Part shown: positions 23,632-32,090 of the stretch, piece after piece
Numbering within the stretch: the first letter of the stretch is position 1
How the letters are laid out: the number at the start of each line of letters is the position of its first letter
Origin: Syntrophorhabdaceae bacterium
GTDB lineage: Bacteria; Desulfobacterota; Syntrophorhabdia; Syntrophorhabdales; Syntrophorhabdaceae
Length of the DNA: 37,944 nucleotides
Assembly (NCBI GenBank): GCA_035541755.1
Contig: DATKMQ010000116.1
Location: forward strand, 1 to 37,944
Direction of reading: 5' to 3'
Translations under genes and position numbers: made by a program
The notes under the pieces: generated by a model
The model's input: only the letters and a program-made list of their open reading frames with translations
Database searches by the model: none
Told to the model about the DNA's origin: nothing

Positions 23632-23704
23632 TTTACATATGGTCTTTGATGTTATATATGTATTGAATAAAGTAAAGATTAATCACGAAAGGAGGTGAAA
23701 GTAG

Positions 23705-23935
23705 ATGAAGAAGCTTGTTGCGTTATTATTAGCTATTACATTTCTTGCAGGTTTTTCTTTAATGGGCTGCCAGAAGGAGGCTCCACCGCCACCGCCGGCA
23801 CCGAAGGAAGAAGCAAAACCGGCTGATACACAGCCGCCAGCAGCGCCGGCAAAGGATCAGGCAACGGCACCGGCACCGGACAAAACCGCGCCCGCGCCAG
23901 CCCCGGCACCAGCCCCGGCACCAGCCAAAAAGTAG
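23705..23935 (+). CDS. Small Ala/Pro-rich lipoprotein
   Basis: A 76-residue protein with a lipoprotein signal peptide (MKKLVALLLAITFLAGFSLMGC, Cys22 as the lipid-bearing residue) and a low-complexity tail of Pro, Ala, Lys and Glu ending in repeated Ala-Pro. The tail is coded partly by tandem copies of a 12-base unit near 23892-23928, so length variation would keep the frame. AAGGAGG nine bases before the ATG is very strong, predicting high expression. Function is unknown; such short lipoproteins may tether or space the envelope. A Pal-like lipoprotein gene follows. Confidence 0.8.
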   Translation: MKKLVALLLAITFLAGFSLMGCQKEAPPPPPAPKEEAKPADTQPPAAPAKDQATAPAPDKTAPAPAPAPAPAPAKK

Positions 23936-23946
23936 TTCTGTGTATA

Positions 23947-23980
23947 TAGGGTATATCCCTCTTGAGAGGGATATACCCTA
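23947..23980. repeat. Perfect 15-bp hairpin between lipoprotein genes
   Basis: TAGGGTATATCCCTC-ttga-GAGGGATATACCCTA has no mismatch. There is no T tract on either side, so it is more likely an mRNA stabiliser or processing site setting unequal expression of the two genes than a classical terminator. Confidence 0.75.
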
Positions 23981-24003
23981 ACCAACGAAGGAAGGGGAAA
24001 GAT

Positions 24004-24537
24004 ATGAAAACAAGATCACTCGGTTTTGTAATGCTAGTTGTCCTCGTCGCAATATCAATGAGCGGCTGCGGATGTTTCCAGCAGCAGATGAGAGGCGAAG
24101 CCGCGCCCCCCAAGGCTCCGGAACAGGCTCAAGCTGTCGCCCCCGAAGCAAAGCCTGTTGCTCCAGTTGTAAAGGAAACCCCTTCGGCGACCGCCGTACC
24201 CGGCATAGCACTAAACGATATCAACTTTGATTTCGATAAATATAACATCAGAGAAAAGGACGCAGCTATCCTCAGAGCGGATGCCCCGTGGTTTAAAGCC
24301 AATGCAGGAAAGAGAATGAGAATCGAAGGGCATTGCGATGAGAGAGGAACAGTAGAGTACAACCTTGTCCTCGGTCAAAAGAGGGCGGATTCAACCAAGA
24401 ATTTCCTCGTCAATCTTGGCATTGATGGGAAATACATTGAAACGGTAAGCTATGGGAAAGAAAAGCCTCTGGACCCGGGACATAACGAAGAGGCCTGGGC
24501 AAAGAACAGAAGGGCTCATTTCGTCCCCAACCCGTAA
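24004..24537 (+). CDS. pal: Pal/OmpA-family peptidoglycan-associated lipoprotein
   Basis: From the ATG at 24004 (AGGAAGGGG upstream) the product is 177 residues. It has a lipoprotein signal (VLVAISMSGC), a Pro/Ala-rich linker, and an OmpA-type peptidoglycan-binding domain: LNDINFDFDKYNIREKDAAIL, then RIEGHCDERGTVEYNLVLGQKRADSTKNFLVNLGI with the Asp and Arg that contact diaminopimelate, and NRRAHF at the end. It anchors the outer membrane to the wall. No tolB or tolQRA gene adjoins it, so assignment to the Tol system rests on similarity. A terminator follows the stop. Confidence 0.9.
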   Translation: MKTRSLGFVMLVVLVAISMSGCGCFQQQMRGEAAPPKAPEQAQAVAPEAKPVAPVVKETPSATAVPGIALNDINFDFDKYNIREKDAAILRADAPWFKANAGKRMRIEGHCDERGTVEYNLVLGQKRADSTKNFLVNLGIDGKYIETVSYGKEKPLDPGHNEEAWAKNRRAHFVPNP

Positions 24538-24538
24538 T

Positions 24539-25645
24539 TTGTTGACAGACAAGGAGGGTACACCAGCTACCCTCCCTTTTTTTCTACAAACTTCAGAAGA
24601 CCTTCCGCGTTATATCCCGCTAGACGCAAAGACAAAAAGAGCACTGGATGCGCCCGCTCGCATTCATCCGATGCGGATCCCCCTGCACTATCTCAACCTC
24701 ATGGAGAGGGATAATCCCGGCTGTCCCATACGTAGACAAGCCGTACCGTCGTTTGAGGAACTAAAACGAGGCGGAAGTGAAGACCCGTTGTCCGAAGAGT
24801 CGTACTCGGTGACGCCGGCGCTCATCAGGAGACATCCGAACCGGGCTGTCTTTCTCGTGAGTTCGCGATGCGCCATGTACTGCAGATTCTGTAACAGGAA
24901 GAGAATGGTAGGAGGCGACTGGGACCCGCAAATTTACCGAAGAGATTCTCTCGAGTATATCGAGAAAGACGAAAAGATAGGCGAGATCATCCTCTCCGGC
25001 GGCGATCCTTTTGTGCTGGCCCCCGAGGAATTGGGGCTTATTCTCGCCGCCCTGCGCCGTATGGAAAAGATCAAGATCATCCGTGTGAGCACCAGGCTAC
25101 CGGTTGTGTTTCCTCAGGGGTTCACAAAAGCCCATATCAGAGAGGTAAAGAGGTACGCCCCGCTCTGGATTGTCATTCACATCAATCATCCGAGAGAAGT
25201 GACATCTGAGTTTCTGGAAATTGCGAAAAAACTGCGACAAAGCGGCAACATGCTCGTGAGCCAGACAGTTCTTCTGCGAAACGTCAATGATTGTCCCCAC
25301 GTCCTTCTGAAGCTCTTCAGTATGCTCGTTGCGGCGGGTATCAAGCCTTACTATCTTTTTCAGCTTGATGAGGCGCCGGGTACGTCCCATTTCAAGGTGC
25401 AGATCGCGAGAGGCGTCGAGATCATGAGAACCTTGAGGGGGCAGGCTTCAGGCCTTGCAATGCCCCAATATGCCCTCGATATTCCCAGGGGGCTTGGAAA
25501 AGTCCCTGTGGATCATGTTTATGTAAAAGAACCTGGAGAGAGAAAGGTGCTTGTCGAGAGTGCGATGGGTTCCTGCGGTCTCTATCAGAACGACGGGACA
25601 GAGAGCGCCTGCATGCAGTGCGGAATATGCGCTCGTAACCCATAG
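24539..25645 (+). CDS. KamA-family radical SAM aminomutase (lysine 2,3-aminomutase-like)
   Basis: The conserved part begins LPRYIPLDAKTKRALDAPARIHPMRIPLHYLNLM and continues with the radical-SAM cluster motif CAMYCRFC, the GGDPF element, and the PLP-lysine region YALDIPRGLGKVPV. The C-terminal Cys set (CGLYQ, CMQCGIC) resembles the zinc-binding end of lysine 2,3-aminomutase. The enzyme moves an amino group between carbons 2 and 3 using SAM and PLP; substrate specificity is not certain. The start is unclear. The frame runs upstream into pal without a good ATG, so I give the first TTG after the pal stop; another TTG follows at 24542. The pal terminator lies inside this 5' end. Length is about 368 residues. 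Confidence 0.88.
   Translation: MLTDKEGTPATLPFFLQTSEDLPRYIPLDAKTKRALDAPARIHPMRIPLHYLNLMERDNPGCPIRRQAVPSFEELKRGGSEDPLSEESYSVTPALIRRHPNRAVFLVSSRCAMYCRFCNRKRMVGGDWDPQIYRRDSLEYIEKDEKIGEIILSGGDPFVLAPEELGLILAALRRMEKIKIIRVSTRLPVVFPQGFTKAHIREVKRYAPLWIVIHINHPREVTSEFLEIAKKLRQSGNMLVSQTVLLRNVNDCPHVLLKLFSMLVAAGIKPYYLFQLDEAPGTSHFKVQIARGVEIMRTLRGQASGLAMPQYALDIPRGLGKVPVDHVYVKEPGERKVLVESAMGSCGLYQNDGTESACMQCGICARNP
24551..24583 (+). terminator. Rho-independent terminator after pal
   Basis: GGAGGGTA (24553-24560), a 7-base loop, TACCCTCC (24568-24575), then CTTTTTTTC. The stem is perfect and the T tract long, yet it falls within the apparent 5' end of the KamA-family frame. Confidence 0.85.
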
Positions 25646-25749
25646 ACGGGACATTCATTATCACAAAAATCTGCGCGCGCACGTAAGATGTGACAGAGCC
25701 TCGTGGTCAACTTCCGGCAGAGAGTTACGTTGTACGGCCCTGCGGCCTA

Positions 25750-26328
25750 TCAGTTACCGTCTTGTGGATTTGGTTTGAAAATCGCCGCGATATAGTTCCA
25801 GGCGGAAAAAATGCTGAAAAAGAGCGCGGCGTAAAGGATATAGAGCCCGATCTGGTCGAGAACGGCATCGCTGATAAAGAAATTGTTCCCGGTGTTGAAG
25901 AGCACACAGGCTATGCCAATGATCTGGAGCATAGTTTTGAGCTTGCCGGAAAACGAGGGATAGATGGTTATGCCTTCCATCGCATAAAAGGCCCTGAGAC
26001 CGTTGATAATGAATTCCCTGCAAACGAGGACGATGGTCACCCAGAGGGGCACCAGGTGTTGATAGGTGAGGGTGATGAGGACCGATGAAACGAGGAGTTT
26101 ATCGGCGATAGGGTCGAGATAGAGACCGAACTTGGTGGTCATACTCAATTTTCTCGCCATGAAGCCGTCGAGGCCGTCCGTGATACCCGCAATGATGAAA
26201 AGGAGAAAGGCAAGGAAAAGAAAGCCCTTTTCCATGCATATGATGATGAACGGTATAAACAGAATTCTGACGATGCTCAATCTGTTCGGAAGCGTCCAGA
26301 GAGGCAGTTTTTCATCTTTAGCTTTCAT
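25750..26328 (-). CDS. pgsA: CDP-diacylglycerol--glycerol-3-phosphate 3-phosphatidyltransferase
   Basis: A 192-residue inner-membrane enzyme making phosphatidylglycerophosphate, the precursor of phosphatidylglycerol. It shows the N-terminal WTLPNRLSIVRILFIPFII, the CDP-alcohol phosphotransferase motif DG-x2-AR-x8-G-x3-D-x3-D within DGFMARKLSMTTKFGLYLDPIADK, and about five to six membrane helices. Length is normal. Its start overlaps the end of the lytic transglycosylase gene by 11 bases, so translation is probably coupled. Confidence 0.95.
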   Translation of the reverse strand: MKAKDEKLPLWTLPNRLSIVRILFIPFIIICMEKGFLFLAFLLFIIAGITDGLDGFMARKLSMTTKFGLYLDPIADKLLVSSVLITLTYQHLVPLWVTIVLVCREFIINGLRAFYAMEGITIYPSFSGKLKTMLQIIGIACVLFNTGNNFFISDAVLDQIGLYILYAALFFSIFSAWNYIAAIFKPNPQDGN

Positions 26329-26905
26329 GCGGATTTTTCAATTTGTGATAATAGGTCTTAACCCTCTGTATGTATGATTTCGTTTCTTCGTACGGCGGAA
26401 CGTTCATGTTGTTGTCGATTACCCTTTTCGGACCGGCATTGTAGGCAGCGAGCATCAGCTCCAGGTTGCCTGCGAAGATCTCATCGAGATACCTCAGGTA
26501 CTTCGTGCCTCCCTTGATGTTATCCTCGGGATCGAAGGGATCGTCAACCTGCATGAGCCGCGCCGTGTCAGGCATGAGTTGCATGAGCCCCTGCGCTCCT
26601 TTGTGAGACACCGCCCGGGGATTGAAGTTAGACTCGGCCTTCATCACGGCTTTCACGAGCAGGGGGTCCACGCCGTTCGTTGCGGCATGTTGCGAAATAA
26701 GATCATCATAACTCGTGTTCTCGATACTTTTTGCCACGATCGATTTGATCGCGTCTGAGATAACGACGCGGAATTTCTTGCCCACGGGAATCATATTGGT
26801 AAAATGATAGGTGCCGTTCTCATCCACGTAACCATATACGGCCGTATGCCCGAGACAGGGGTAGAGAAAAAGCATAAAACAGCATAGAAGCATTCTCAGC
26901 ATCAT
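26318..26905 (-). CDS. Soluble lytic murein transglycosylase-like protein (DUF4124-SLT)
   Basis: A 195-residue exported protein with a signal peptide (MLRMLLCCFMLFLYPCLGHTA), a short DUF4124-like segment (VYGYVDENGTYHFTN) and a C-terminal SLT domain. The catalytic Glu is in VKAVMKAESNFNPRAVS, followed by GAQGLMQLMPDTA, NIKGGTKYL and LMLAAYNAGP, all standard for the family. It cuts the MurNAc-GlcNAc bond of peptidoglycan in the periplasm. The gene is divergent from rsmI and coupled to pgsA. The promoter's -10 box lies five bases before the first of two adjacent ATG codons, so the mRNA may be leaderless. Confidence 0.94.
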   Translation of the reverse strand: MMLRMLLCCFMLFLYPCLGHTAVYGYVDENGTYHFTNMIPVGKKFRVVISDAIKSIVAKSIENTSYDDLISQHAATNGVDPLLVKAVMKAESNFNPRAVSHKGAQGLMQLMPDTARLMQVDDPFDPEDNIKGGTKYLRYLDEIFAGNLELMLAAYNAGPKRVIDNNMNVPPYEETKSYIQRVKTYYHKLKNPHES

Positions 26906-26910
26906 GGCTT

Positions 26911-26939
26911 ATTCTCTAAACTTTTTTTGTACTTGTCAA
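26911..26939 (-). promoter_or_regulatory. Sigma-70 promoter of the transglycosylase-pgsA pair
   Basis: Minus-strand TTGACA (26934-26939), 17 bases, GAGAAT (26911-26916). The -35 is perfect. The predicted start point falls on or beside the ATG. Confidence 0.6.
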
Positions 26940-26969
26940 GTGATTTGCGGTGTACTAAGCTTTAGCCGT

Positions 26970-27704
26970 ATGGATTTAAACGGAATTCTTTATGTAGTTG
27001 CCACCCCTATAGGGAATTTGAAGGACATTACTCTTCGGGCTATAGAGGTCTTGGGAGAGGTCGATTTCGTTGTGGCTGAAAGCAGCGCCCGGGCATTGAA
27101 ACTCCTCAATCATCTTGCAATCAGAAAATCGATAGTATCGATCAACAGCTACAATGAGGAACGAAAAGCTAGCCAGATCGCGCAGCGGTTAAGAAAGGGC
27201 GCACGATGCGCCTTGATAACGAGCGCCGGCACGCCCGGCGTGTCAGACCCCGGAAATTATGTTGTCAGGGCCTGCTACGAAGAGGGCGTCGAGGTGAAAG
27301 CGGTGCCTGGCCCCTCGGCGGCCGTGGGAGCGGTTTCCATTTCGGGTCTATTTGCGGATCGATTCTTGTTCTTTGGCTTTATGCCGCAGAAAAAAGGTAA
27401 ACAGAAGAAGATATTGAAAGAACTCGTCGCATTACCGTATCCAATGGTGTTCTACGAATCGCCGAGAAGGATTAAGGGGACGCTTGAGACTATTCGCGAA
27501 GTTTTTGGCAACAGGCAGGCTGTGATCTTCAAAGAGATGACCAAGGTCCACGAGAAGACTGTGAGAGGTAGCATAGATGCCATCCTCGAATCCTTGCCCG
27601 AAGACTGGGTCAAGGGGGAATTTACCATCATCGTTGAGGGAAGTAAGAAAGAAGTGGTTCGGGATAATGGCGGGCTGCCGGATATTGGGCGAGGGATTTG
27701 CTGA
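26970..27704 (+). CDS. rsmI: RsmI-family rRNA 2'-O-methyltransferase (divergent)
   Basis: From the ATG at 26970 the product is 244 residues: MDLNGILYVVATPIGNLKDITLRAIEVL, then AGTPGVSDPGNYVVRAC and VKAVPGPSAAVGAVSISGL, FLFFGFMPQKKGKQKK, FYESPRRI, FKEMTKVHE. These are the blocks of RsmI, which methylates the 2'-OH of C1402 in 16S rRNA using SAM. Three usually fixed spots differ: AEDTR reads AESSA, the SYHEHN-like segment reads NSYNEER, and SDAGTP reads TSAGTP. The protein is also about 30-40 residues shorter than usual at the C-terminus. It may be a diverged RsmI or a paralogue. The extra 22 upstream codons lack family similarity, so the later ATG is preferred. Confidence 0.88.
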   Translation: MDLNGILYVVATPIGNLKDITLRAIEVLGEVDFVVAESSARALKLLNHLAIRKSIVSINSYNEERKASQIAQRLRKGARCALITSAGTPGVSDPGNYVVRACYEEGVEVKAVPGPSAAVGAVSISGLFADRFLFFGFMPQKKGKQKKILKELVALPYPMVFYESPRRIKGTLETIREVFGNRQAVIFKEMTKVHEKTVRGSIDAILESLPEDWVKGEFTIIVEGSKKEVVRDNGGLPDIGRGIC

Positions 27705-27781
27705 TAAGACGCCTCGTGGTTCAGGCGACGCTCAATCCGGTTGCGGCTAACTCAGGGCGTGAGAGGCTCCCATATTATTCT

Positions 27782-27809
27782 TTGCACCCATTTGCCGATA
27801 ATGTATTAT
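27782..27809 (+). promoter_or_regulatory. Sigma-70-like promoter of glgC
   Basis: TTGCAC (27782-27787), 16 bases, TATTAT (27804-27809). The glgC ATG at 27818 is only eight bases after the -10 box. Confidence 0.55.
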
Positions 27810-27817
27810 ATTAGGGC

Positions 27818-29047
27818 ATGAAATCGAGAATCATACATAACGCTATGGCTTTTGTGCTTGCCGGGGGCATCGGCGTCCGGTTGCACCCCCTTACAAAAGA
27901 CAGGGCCAAACCTGCGGTTCCCTTCGGGGGGAAATATCGTGTCATCGATTTCACCCTGAGTAATTGTGTCAATTCGGGCATACGTCAGATCTTTGTTCTT
28001 CCCCAGTACAAGTCACATTCGCTTATAGAGCATACAAGGGATGCGTGGAGCATCCTTAACCCGGAATTGGGTGAGTTCGTCTCGCACCTCTCTCCTGAGA
28101 TGAGGGTCGGAGAGGAGTGGTACAGGGGGACGGCCGATGCGGTATATCAGAATCTGTTCCACCTTGAACAGCTCGACGCCGATTACGTGGTGATCCTCTC
28201 AGGCGATCATATCTACAAGATGGATTACAGTCATTTCATCAGATATCACCGGAGCAAGAAGGCTGATCTCACTATTTCGGCCGTCGAGACGAGCATCGAC
28301 GAGGCCTCGCGGTTTGGCGTTATACAGGCAGAGGCAGACGGGAGGGTAATTGGCTTTGAAGAAAAGCCCCAGAACCCGCATCCTGTGGCCGGTAAGCCTG
28401 AGAGGGCCTTCGTTTCCATGGGCATATATGTGTTCAACAGAAATGTCTTAATCGAAATGTTGAACAAAGACGCGAAAAACGACTCATCTCATGATTTCGG
28501 AAAAGACATTATACCCTCGATGTACCCGGAGCATCGGGTATTCGTATACAGGCACGGTGCGGCAAGTGCGGAAAGAGATGCGAGCTACTGGAGGGATATC
28601 GGCACCATAGATGCGTATTGGAAGGCAAATATGGACCTGGCTTCCGTGAGCCCCGTCTTTAACCTTTATGACAGGAACTGGCCCATCAGGACTTACGAAG
28701 GTCAATATCCGCCGGCCAAGACCGTGTTTGCCGATGAGGAAAGGGGCAGGGCGGGAATGGCACTCGATTCGATCATCTGCAGTGGTGTCATCATAAGCGG
28801 CGGCAAAATAATCCAATCGATACTCTCCCCTGGGGTCCGGGTGAACAGTTACGCCGAGGTGCGTGAGTCCATACTCTTCCATAACGTGGTCATAGGGATG
28901 AGAGCAAAGGTAAGAAAGGCTATCATCGACAAGGGCGTGAGAATTCCCGACGGGATGAAAATAGGGTATGACCCCGAAAAAGACAGGGAAAGATTTTATG
29001 TATCCGAGGAGGGGATAGTGGTCATACCCAAGGGTGAAATTCTTTAG
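27818..29047 (+). CDS. glgC: Glucose-1-phosphate adenylyltransferase
   Basis: A 409-residue enzyme that makes ADP-glucose for glycogen. It carries FVLAGGIGVRLHPLTKDRAKPAVPFGGKYRVIDF with the nucleotide-binding GGxGxRL and activator-site region, NCVNSGI, WYRGTADAVYQN, LSGDHIYKMDY with the metal Asp, GFEEKP, and YWRDIGTIDAYWKANMDL, then a left-handed beta-helix C-terminal domain. Length is normal. The ATG at 27818 lacks a ribosome site; either the mRNA is leaderless or translation starts at the ATG at 27845, just before the conserved FVLAGG. No other glycogen gene is in the window. Confidence 0.95.
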   Translation: MKSRIIHNAMAFVLAGGIGVRLHPLTKDRAKPAVPFGGKYRVIDFTLSNCVNSGIRQIFVLPQYKSHSLIEHTRDAWSILNPELGEFVSHLSPEMRVGEEWYRGTADAVYQNLFHLEQLDADYVVILSGDHIYKMDYSHFIRYHRSKKADLTISAVETSIDEASRFGVIQAEADGRVIGFEEKPQNPHPVAGKPERAFVSMGIYVFNRNVLIEMLNKDAKNDSSHDFGKDIIPSMYPEHRVFVYRHGAASAERDASYWRDIGTIDAYWKANMDLASVSPVFNLYDRNWPIRTYEGQYPPAKTVFADEERGRAGMALDSIICSGVIISGGKIIQSILSPGVRVNSYAEVRESILFHNVVIGMRAKVRKAIIDKGVRIPDGMKIGYDPEKDRERFYVSEEGIVVIPKGEIL

Positions 29048-29152
29048 GTAAGGGCCATCTACCATCTATACGGGTGGTGAGTAAGCCTTAAGTCCGCCGT
29101 GCCTTTAAGCGACGTACGGCTCCGAAGCCTCTTAATTCTTCAAAATACGTTT

Positions 29153-30121
29153 CTATTTTTCCCGTTTGAACATATAATCGGCAAGGGACTGCAGGGCGTC
29201 TTTATATTGAGAGGCAGGGAATTGGGAAAGATGTCTCTTCGCGTCCGCCAGGTATCTCTCCGTGGCCACTGAAGTGTAGCCAATGCCGTCGTATTTTCGG
29301 ATGAGCTTGATGATACGCTCGAAATCCCTCTGCGAGATGGTCTCTCTCTTGAGGATTCCTTCCACTGCCTTTCGTTCTTTTTCTCCGGCTGACTTTAAGG
29401 CCCATATCAGAGGGAGGGTCAGCTTGCCTTCTTTTAAGTCTGTGCCCACGTGTTTGCCCAGGACATCGTCGTATGACGTATAGTCGAGGATGTCGTCCCT
29501 CAATTGAAATGCTATACCGAGCTTATATCCGAAATTCTTCAACGCATCCCTCTGCCCTTTTGTGACATTACCGAGGATCGCCCCTATCTCACATGCGGCG
29601 GAGAAAAGAATTGCAGTCTTATTTCCGATGATTTCGAAATAGTCTTTTTCTGTGGTGTTGATGTCGGCTGTTTTGACGATCTCCAGTATCTCGCCTTCGG
29701 ACAGGGCTGTGGTGGCGTGAGAAATGGTTTTCAGGATCTCGTTGTTTCCCTCACGGGACATGAGCTCAAAGGACTTGGAATAGAGGAAATCTCCAACGAG
29801 CACACTCGGCTCGTTGCCCCAGACCGTATTTACCGTGGAAAAACCCCTCCTGGTCCTCGCGTTGTCTACCACGTCATCATGAAGCAGTGTGGCGGTATGG
29901 ATAAATTCTATGATGGCAGCGAAAGGAATATACTTCTCTCCCCTGTACCCGCACAATTTTGAGCAAAGGATAACGAGGATCGGCCTCACCCGCTTACCAC
30001 CTGACTTCATGATGTAGTTTACGATTTCTTTGATAAATCCGATTCTGGTGGTCATGAGTTTGTCGATGGAAAGCTCCAGTTTCTTTAAATCCCTCTCCAC
30101 AAGTTTGATAAAATCAGCCAT
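29153..30121 (-). CDS. Polyprenyl diphosphate synthase (IspB/HepT-type)
   Basis: A 322-residue trans-prenyltransferase from the ATG at 30121, three bases after the stop of the methyltransferase gene. It has the first Asp-rich motif in LLHDDVVDNARTRRG near residue 80, the second in LRDDILDYTSYDD near 210, and GGKRVRPILV in the N-terminal third. It condenses isopentenyl diphosphate units into a long chain for quinones or related lipids. The chain length cannot be given with certainty, though the small residues before the first motif are typical of long-chain enzymes. It is the last gene of the DUF1015-methyltransferase-synthase run. Confidence 0.93.
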   Translation of the reverse strand: MADFIKLVERDLKKLELSIDKLMTTRIGFIKEIVNYIMKSGGKRVRPILVILCSKLCGYRGEKYIPFAAIIEFIHTATLLHDDVVDNARTRRGFSTVNTVWGNEPSVLVGDFLYSKSFELMSREGNNEILKTISHATTALSEGEILEIVKTADINTTEKDYFEIIGNKTAILFSAACEIGAILGNVTKGQRDALKNFGYKLGIAFQLRDDILDYTSYDDVLGKHVGTDLKEGKLTLPLIWALKSAGEKERKAVEGILKRETISQRDFERIIKLIRKYDGIGYTSVATERYLADAKRHLSQFPASQYKDALQSLADYMFKREK

Positions 30122-30123
30122 GA

Positions 30124-30864
30124 TCAACCTTTTAACGCGTAGTATTTTCTCACTTCTTCGGTGTTTTGACCGTTCTCGTGTACAATAAGCGGTTTTTCCA
30201 CCAAGACGCCCACGCCGCCCTCTTTCACAAACTCGGCAAGGAACAGGTTGGCTTCCGCGTCTTTCTTGGGATACACAAGCCGCAGGCGTTTGAGCGCGAG
30301 CCTCTTCGATTGCGCTTGAGATATGAGCTCAGCCAGTCTTTTTGTCGGGTATATGACATAAAAGCGGCCCTTTGGGTTAAGAAGTGATGACGCTGCAGAC
30401 AAAAGCCCGACAAGATCAAGGTGCGATTCGTAACGGGCCACATATCGAGAGTGCCCCGGACTTGTCCTTCCCGAACCTTTCTTTGTATAAGGCGGATTGG
30501 AAACAACGATGTGAAAGGGTCTGTTCTTCAGTTCGCGGACCTCTTTTCTGATATCCCCTCTCAAGAATTGCACGCGATCGCCCACTTGGTTCAAGGCCTT
30601 GTTCCTTACGGCCAGATCAAAGAGGTCTTGCTGAATTTCCACACCGAGCATGTAGTTCGTATAACCTTTCTTCGCGAGATAGATAGGTATGATACCACAC
30701 CCGGTGCCAATATCCAACAATCTTTCTCGTTTCTTCAGGGTGATAAAGTTGGCGAGAAGAAATGCGTCGACGGAGAAACGATAACCATCTGCCTTTTGAA
30801 TCAGCTTTAACTGCTCATCGCAGAGGATATCGAGCGTTTCCGAATTCCCGACCGCATCACGCAT
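30124..30864 (-). CDS. tRNA1(Val) adenine-N6-methyltransferase-like protein (TrmN6 family)
   Basis: From the ATG at 30864 the product is 246 residues. It shows the COG4123/YfiC pattern: KADGYRFSVDAFLLANFI near the N-terminus, the SAM site LLDIGTGCGIIPIYLAKKG, GVEIQQDLFDLAVRN, and the catalytic VVSNPPYTKKGSGR, an NPPY motif for N6-adenine methylation. E. coli TrmN6 modifies A37 of tRNA-Val; the target here is inferred from similarity. It overlaps the DUF1015 gene end by eight bases and is followed directly by the polyprenyl synthase gene. Confidence 0.9.
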   Translation of the reverse strand: MRDAVGNSETLDILCDEQLKLIQKADGYRFSVDAFLLANFITLKKRERLLDIGTGCGIIPIYLAKKGYTNYMLGVEIQQDLFDLAVRNKALNQVGDRVQFLRGDIRKEVRELKNRPFHIVVSNPPYTKKGSGRTSPGHSRYVARYESHLDLVGLLSAASSLLNPKGRFYVIYPTKRLAELISQAQSKRLALKRLRLVYPKKDAEANLFLAEFVKEGGVGVLVEKPLIVHENGQNTEEVRKYYALKG

Positions 30865-32083
30865 ACTGATAAAAAACAAGACCGGTGAGTATCTTAGGAT
30901 AGAAGAAGGTCGATTTTGGCGGCATGTAGAGGCTGTTGTCCGCTATGTCCTTGACCTCTTCGACACTCGTGGGGGGAAGAAAGAATGCAAGGTCCAGGGC
31001 TCCTTCACGAACAGAATCGACTGTTTCGTAATGGTCCTGGGTGAAGGAAATCTCTTCGTCTTTTATTTTCAAAAGGTCTTTGATTACCCCGGCGTGGATC
31101 GCATTGACTTTCAATCTCTTGAGGGAGCGACGTACGTCCAGGGCTTCGTAAGAAGGTATGGGCTTGTTTTGGGTTACAATGTAGAGGTTGTTGGCATCAT
31201 CTTTGGAATAAAGCACGAAGGAAAGCCTGGAGGACTTCTCAACGGCTGTGAGGGCCTGCTTCACAGAACCCCTGTCTTTGTATGGATGAGGCGCAACATC
31301 AAAGTAGTCCGAGAGGAGGCTGAGCATTTCACCCAGGGGACGCTCTTTTTCGAACTTGACGATCCGGTGATACGGGAGGATTACAATACCCTGTGAGTAC
31401 ATGTTGGTCAGATAAAGGGGCACGTAGGGGACACCGAGCCTGTACGACACATCAAGTCTGTGGTGTCCATCCGCTATGTAAATCTTCTTCTCACCCATCA
31501 TGGCACTAAGCGCCGTAACCGCATCGTTGTCAGTCATTCTGTAGAACCGGTTACGGATCGACTGCTCATCCACGAAGTCGTAGATCTTCTCTTTGAGAGG
31601 ACCGGCGAGGATATTCTCGATCGCAAGATCTTTGTCCTCGTAGAGGCCAAAGATGAGACTCGTATATGTTTTCAACGTGCCGATCAGCTGCTCGCGATCT
31701 GCCTTGGCCTTCTTTCTGGTTTCTTCATGCGTCAGTATGCGTTCTTTATCGAGTTTGTGGAGGGCGATAAAACCCCTTCTGAGAAACGGCTGATTCTCCA
31801 GCTCAAATTCCTGCTCATACACATAGACTGCCTCGCTTGCATCACGCGACAAGACACCTTCTTTCAGCCACTCGTCCATGGTACGCCGGGCGGTCTCATA
31901 CTGGTTCAAGGGAGGGGCGGCCTGAGGCAGCTCGAGGCGTATGGCATTCAGATTGTGCTTTTTATAGTAGGGCTCGACCTGCGAGATCACGTCGTAGGGC
32001 GGACATACCACGGAAGAGACGTCACTGACCTTCTGTTTGTTGTAAAGAATTCCTTTGAACGGTTTTGTCAGGGCGTCCCGCAT
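30857..32083 (-). CDS. DUF1015 family protein
   Basis: A 408-residue cytoplasmic protein of the DUF1015 (COG4198) family, widespread in anaerobes and of unknown function. Family marks include VVCPPYDVIS near residue 26, a central RGFIALHKLD and ERILTHEETRKKAKADREQL, and IYIADGHHRLDVSYRLG near 205, where IADGHHR resembles a nuclease/ParB-like active segment. It is the first gene of a three-gene minus-strand operon with overlapping ends, behind a promoter with a perfect palindrome. It is the last backbone protein gene before tRNA-Phe. Confidence 0.93.
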   Translation of the reverse strand: MRDALTKPFKGILYNKQKVSDVSSVVCPPYDVISQVEPYYKKHNLNAIRLELPQAAPPLNQYETARRTMDEWLKEGVLSRDASEAVYVYEQEFELENQPFLRRGFIALHKLDKERILTHEETRKKAKADREQLIGTLKTYTSLIFGLYEDKDLAIENILAGPLKEKIYDFVDEQSIRNRFYRMTDNDAVTALSAMMGEKKIYIADGHHRLDVSYRLGVPYVPLYLTNMYSQGIVILPYHRIVKFEKERPLGEMLSLLSDYFDVAPHPYKDRGSVKQALTAVEKSSRLSFVLYSKDDANNLYIVTQNKPIPSYEALDVRRSLKRLKVNAIHAGVIKDLLKIKDEEISFTQDHYETVDSVREGALDLAFFLPPTSVEEVKDIADNSLYMPPKSTFFYPKILTGLVFYQYA

Positions 32084-32090
32084 AGAATAT

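Noticed and set aside
23892-23928. Tandem 12-base repeat, considered as a phase-variable tract
   Set aside because: Units of twelve keep the reading frame, so loss or gain cannot switch the gene; it only encodes the Ala-Pro tail.
29060-29125. Possible bidirectional terminator between glgC and the polyprenyl synthase gene
   Set aside because: A GCCGT/ACGGC pairing exists but there is no adjacent T tract on either strand.
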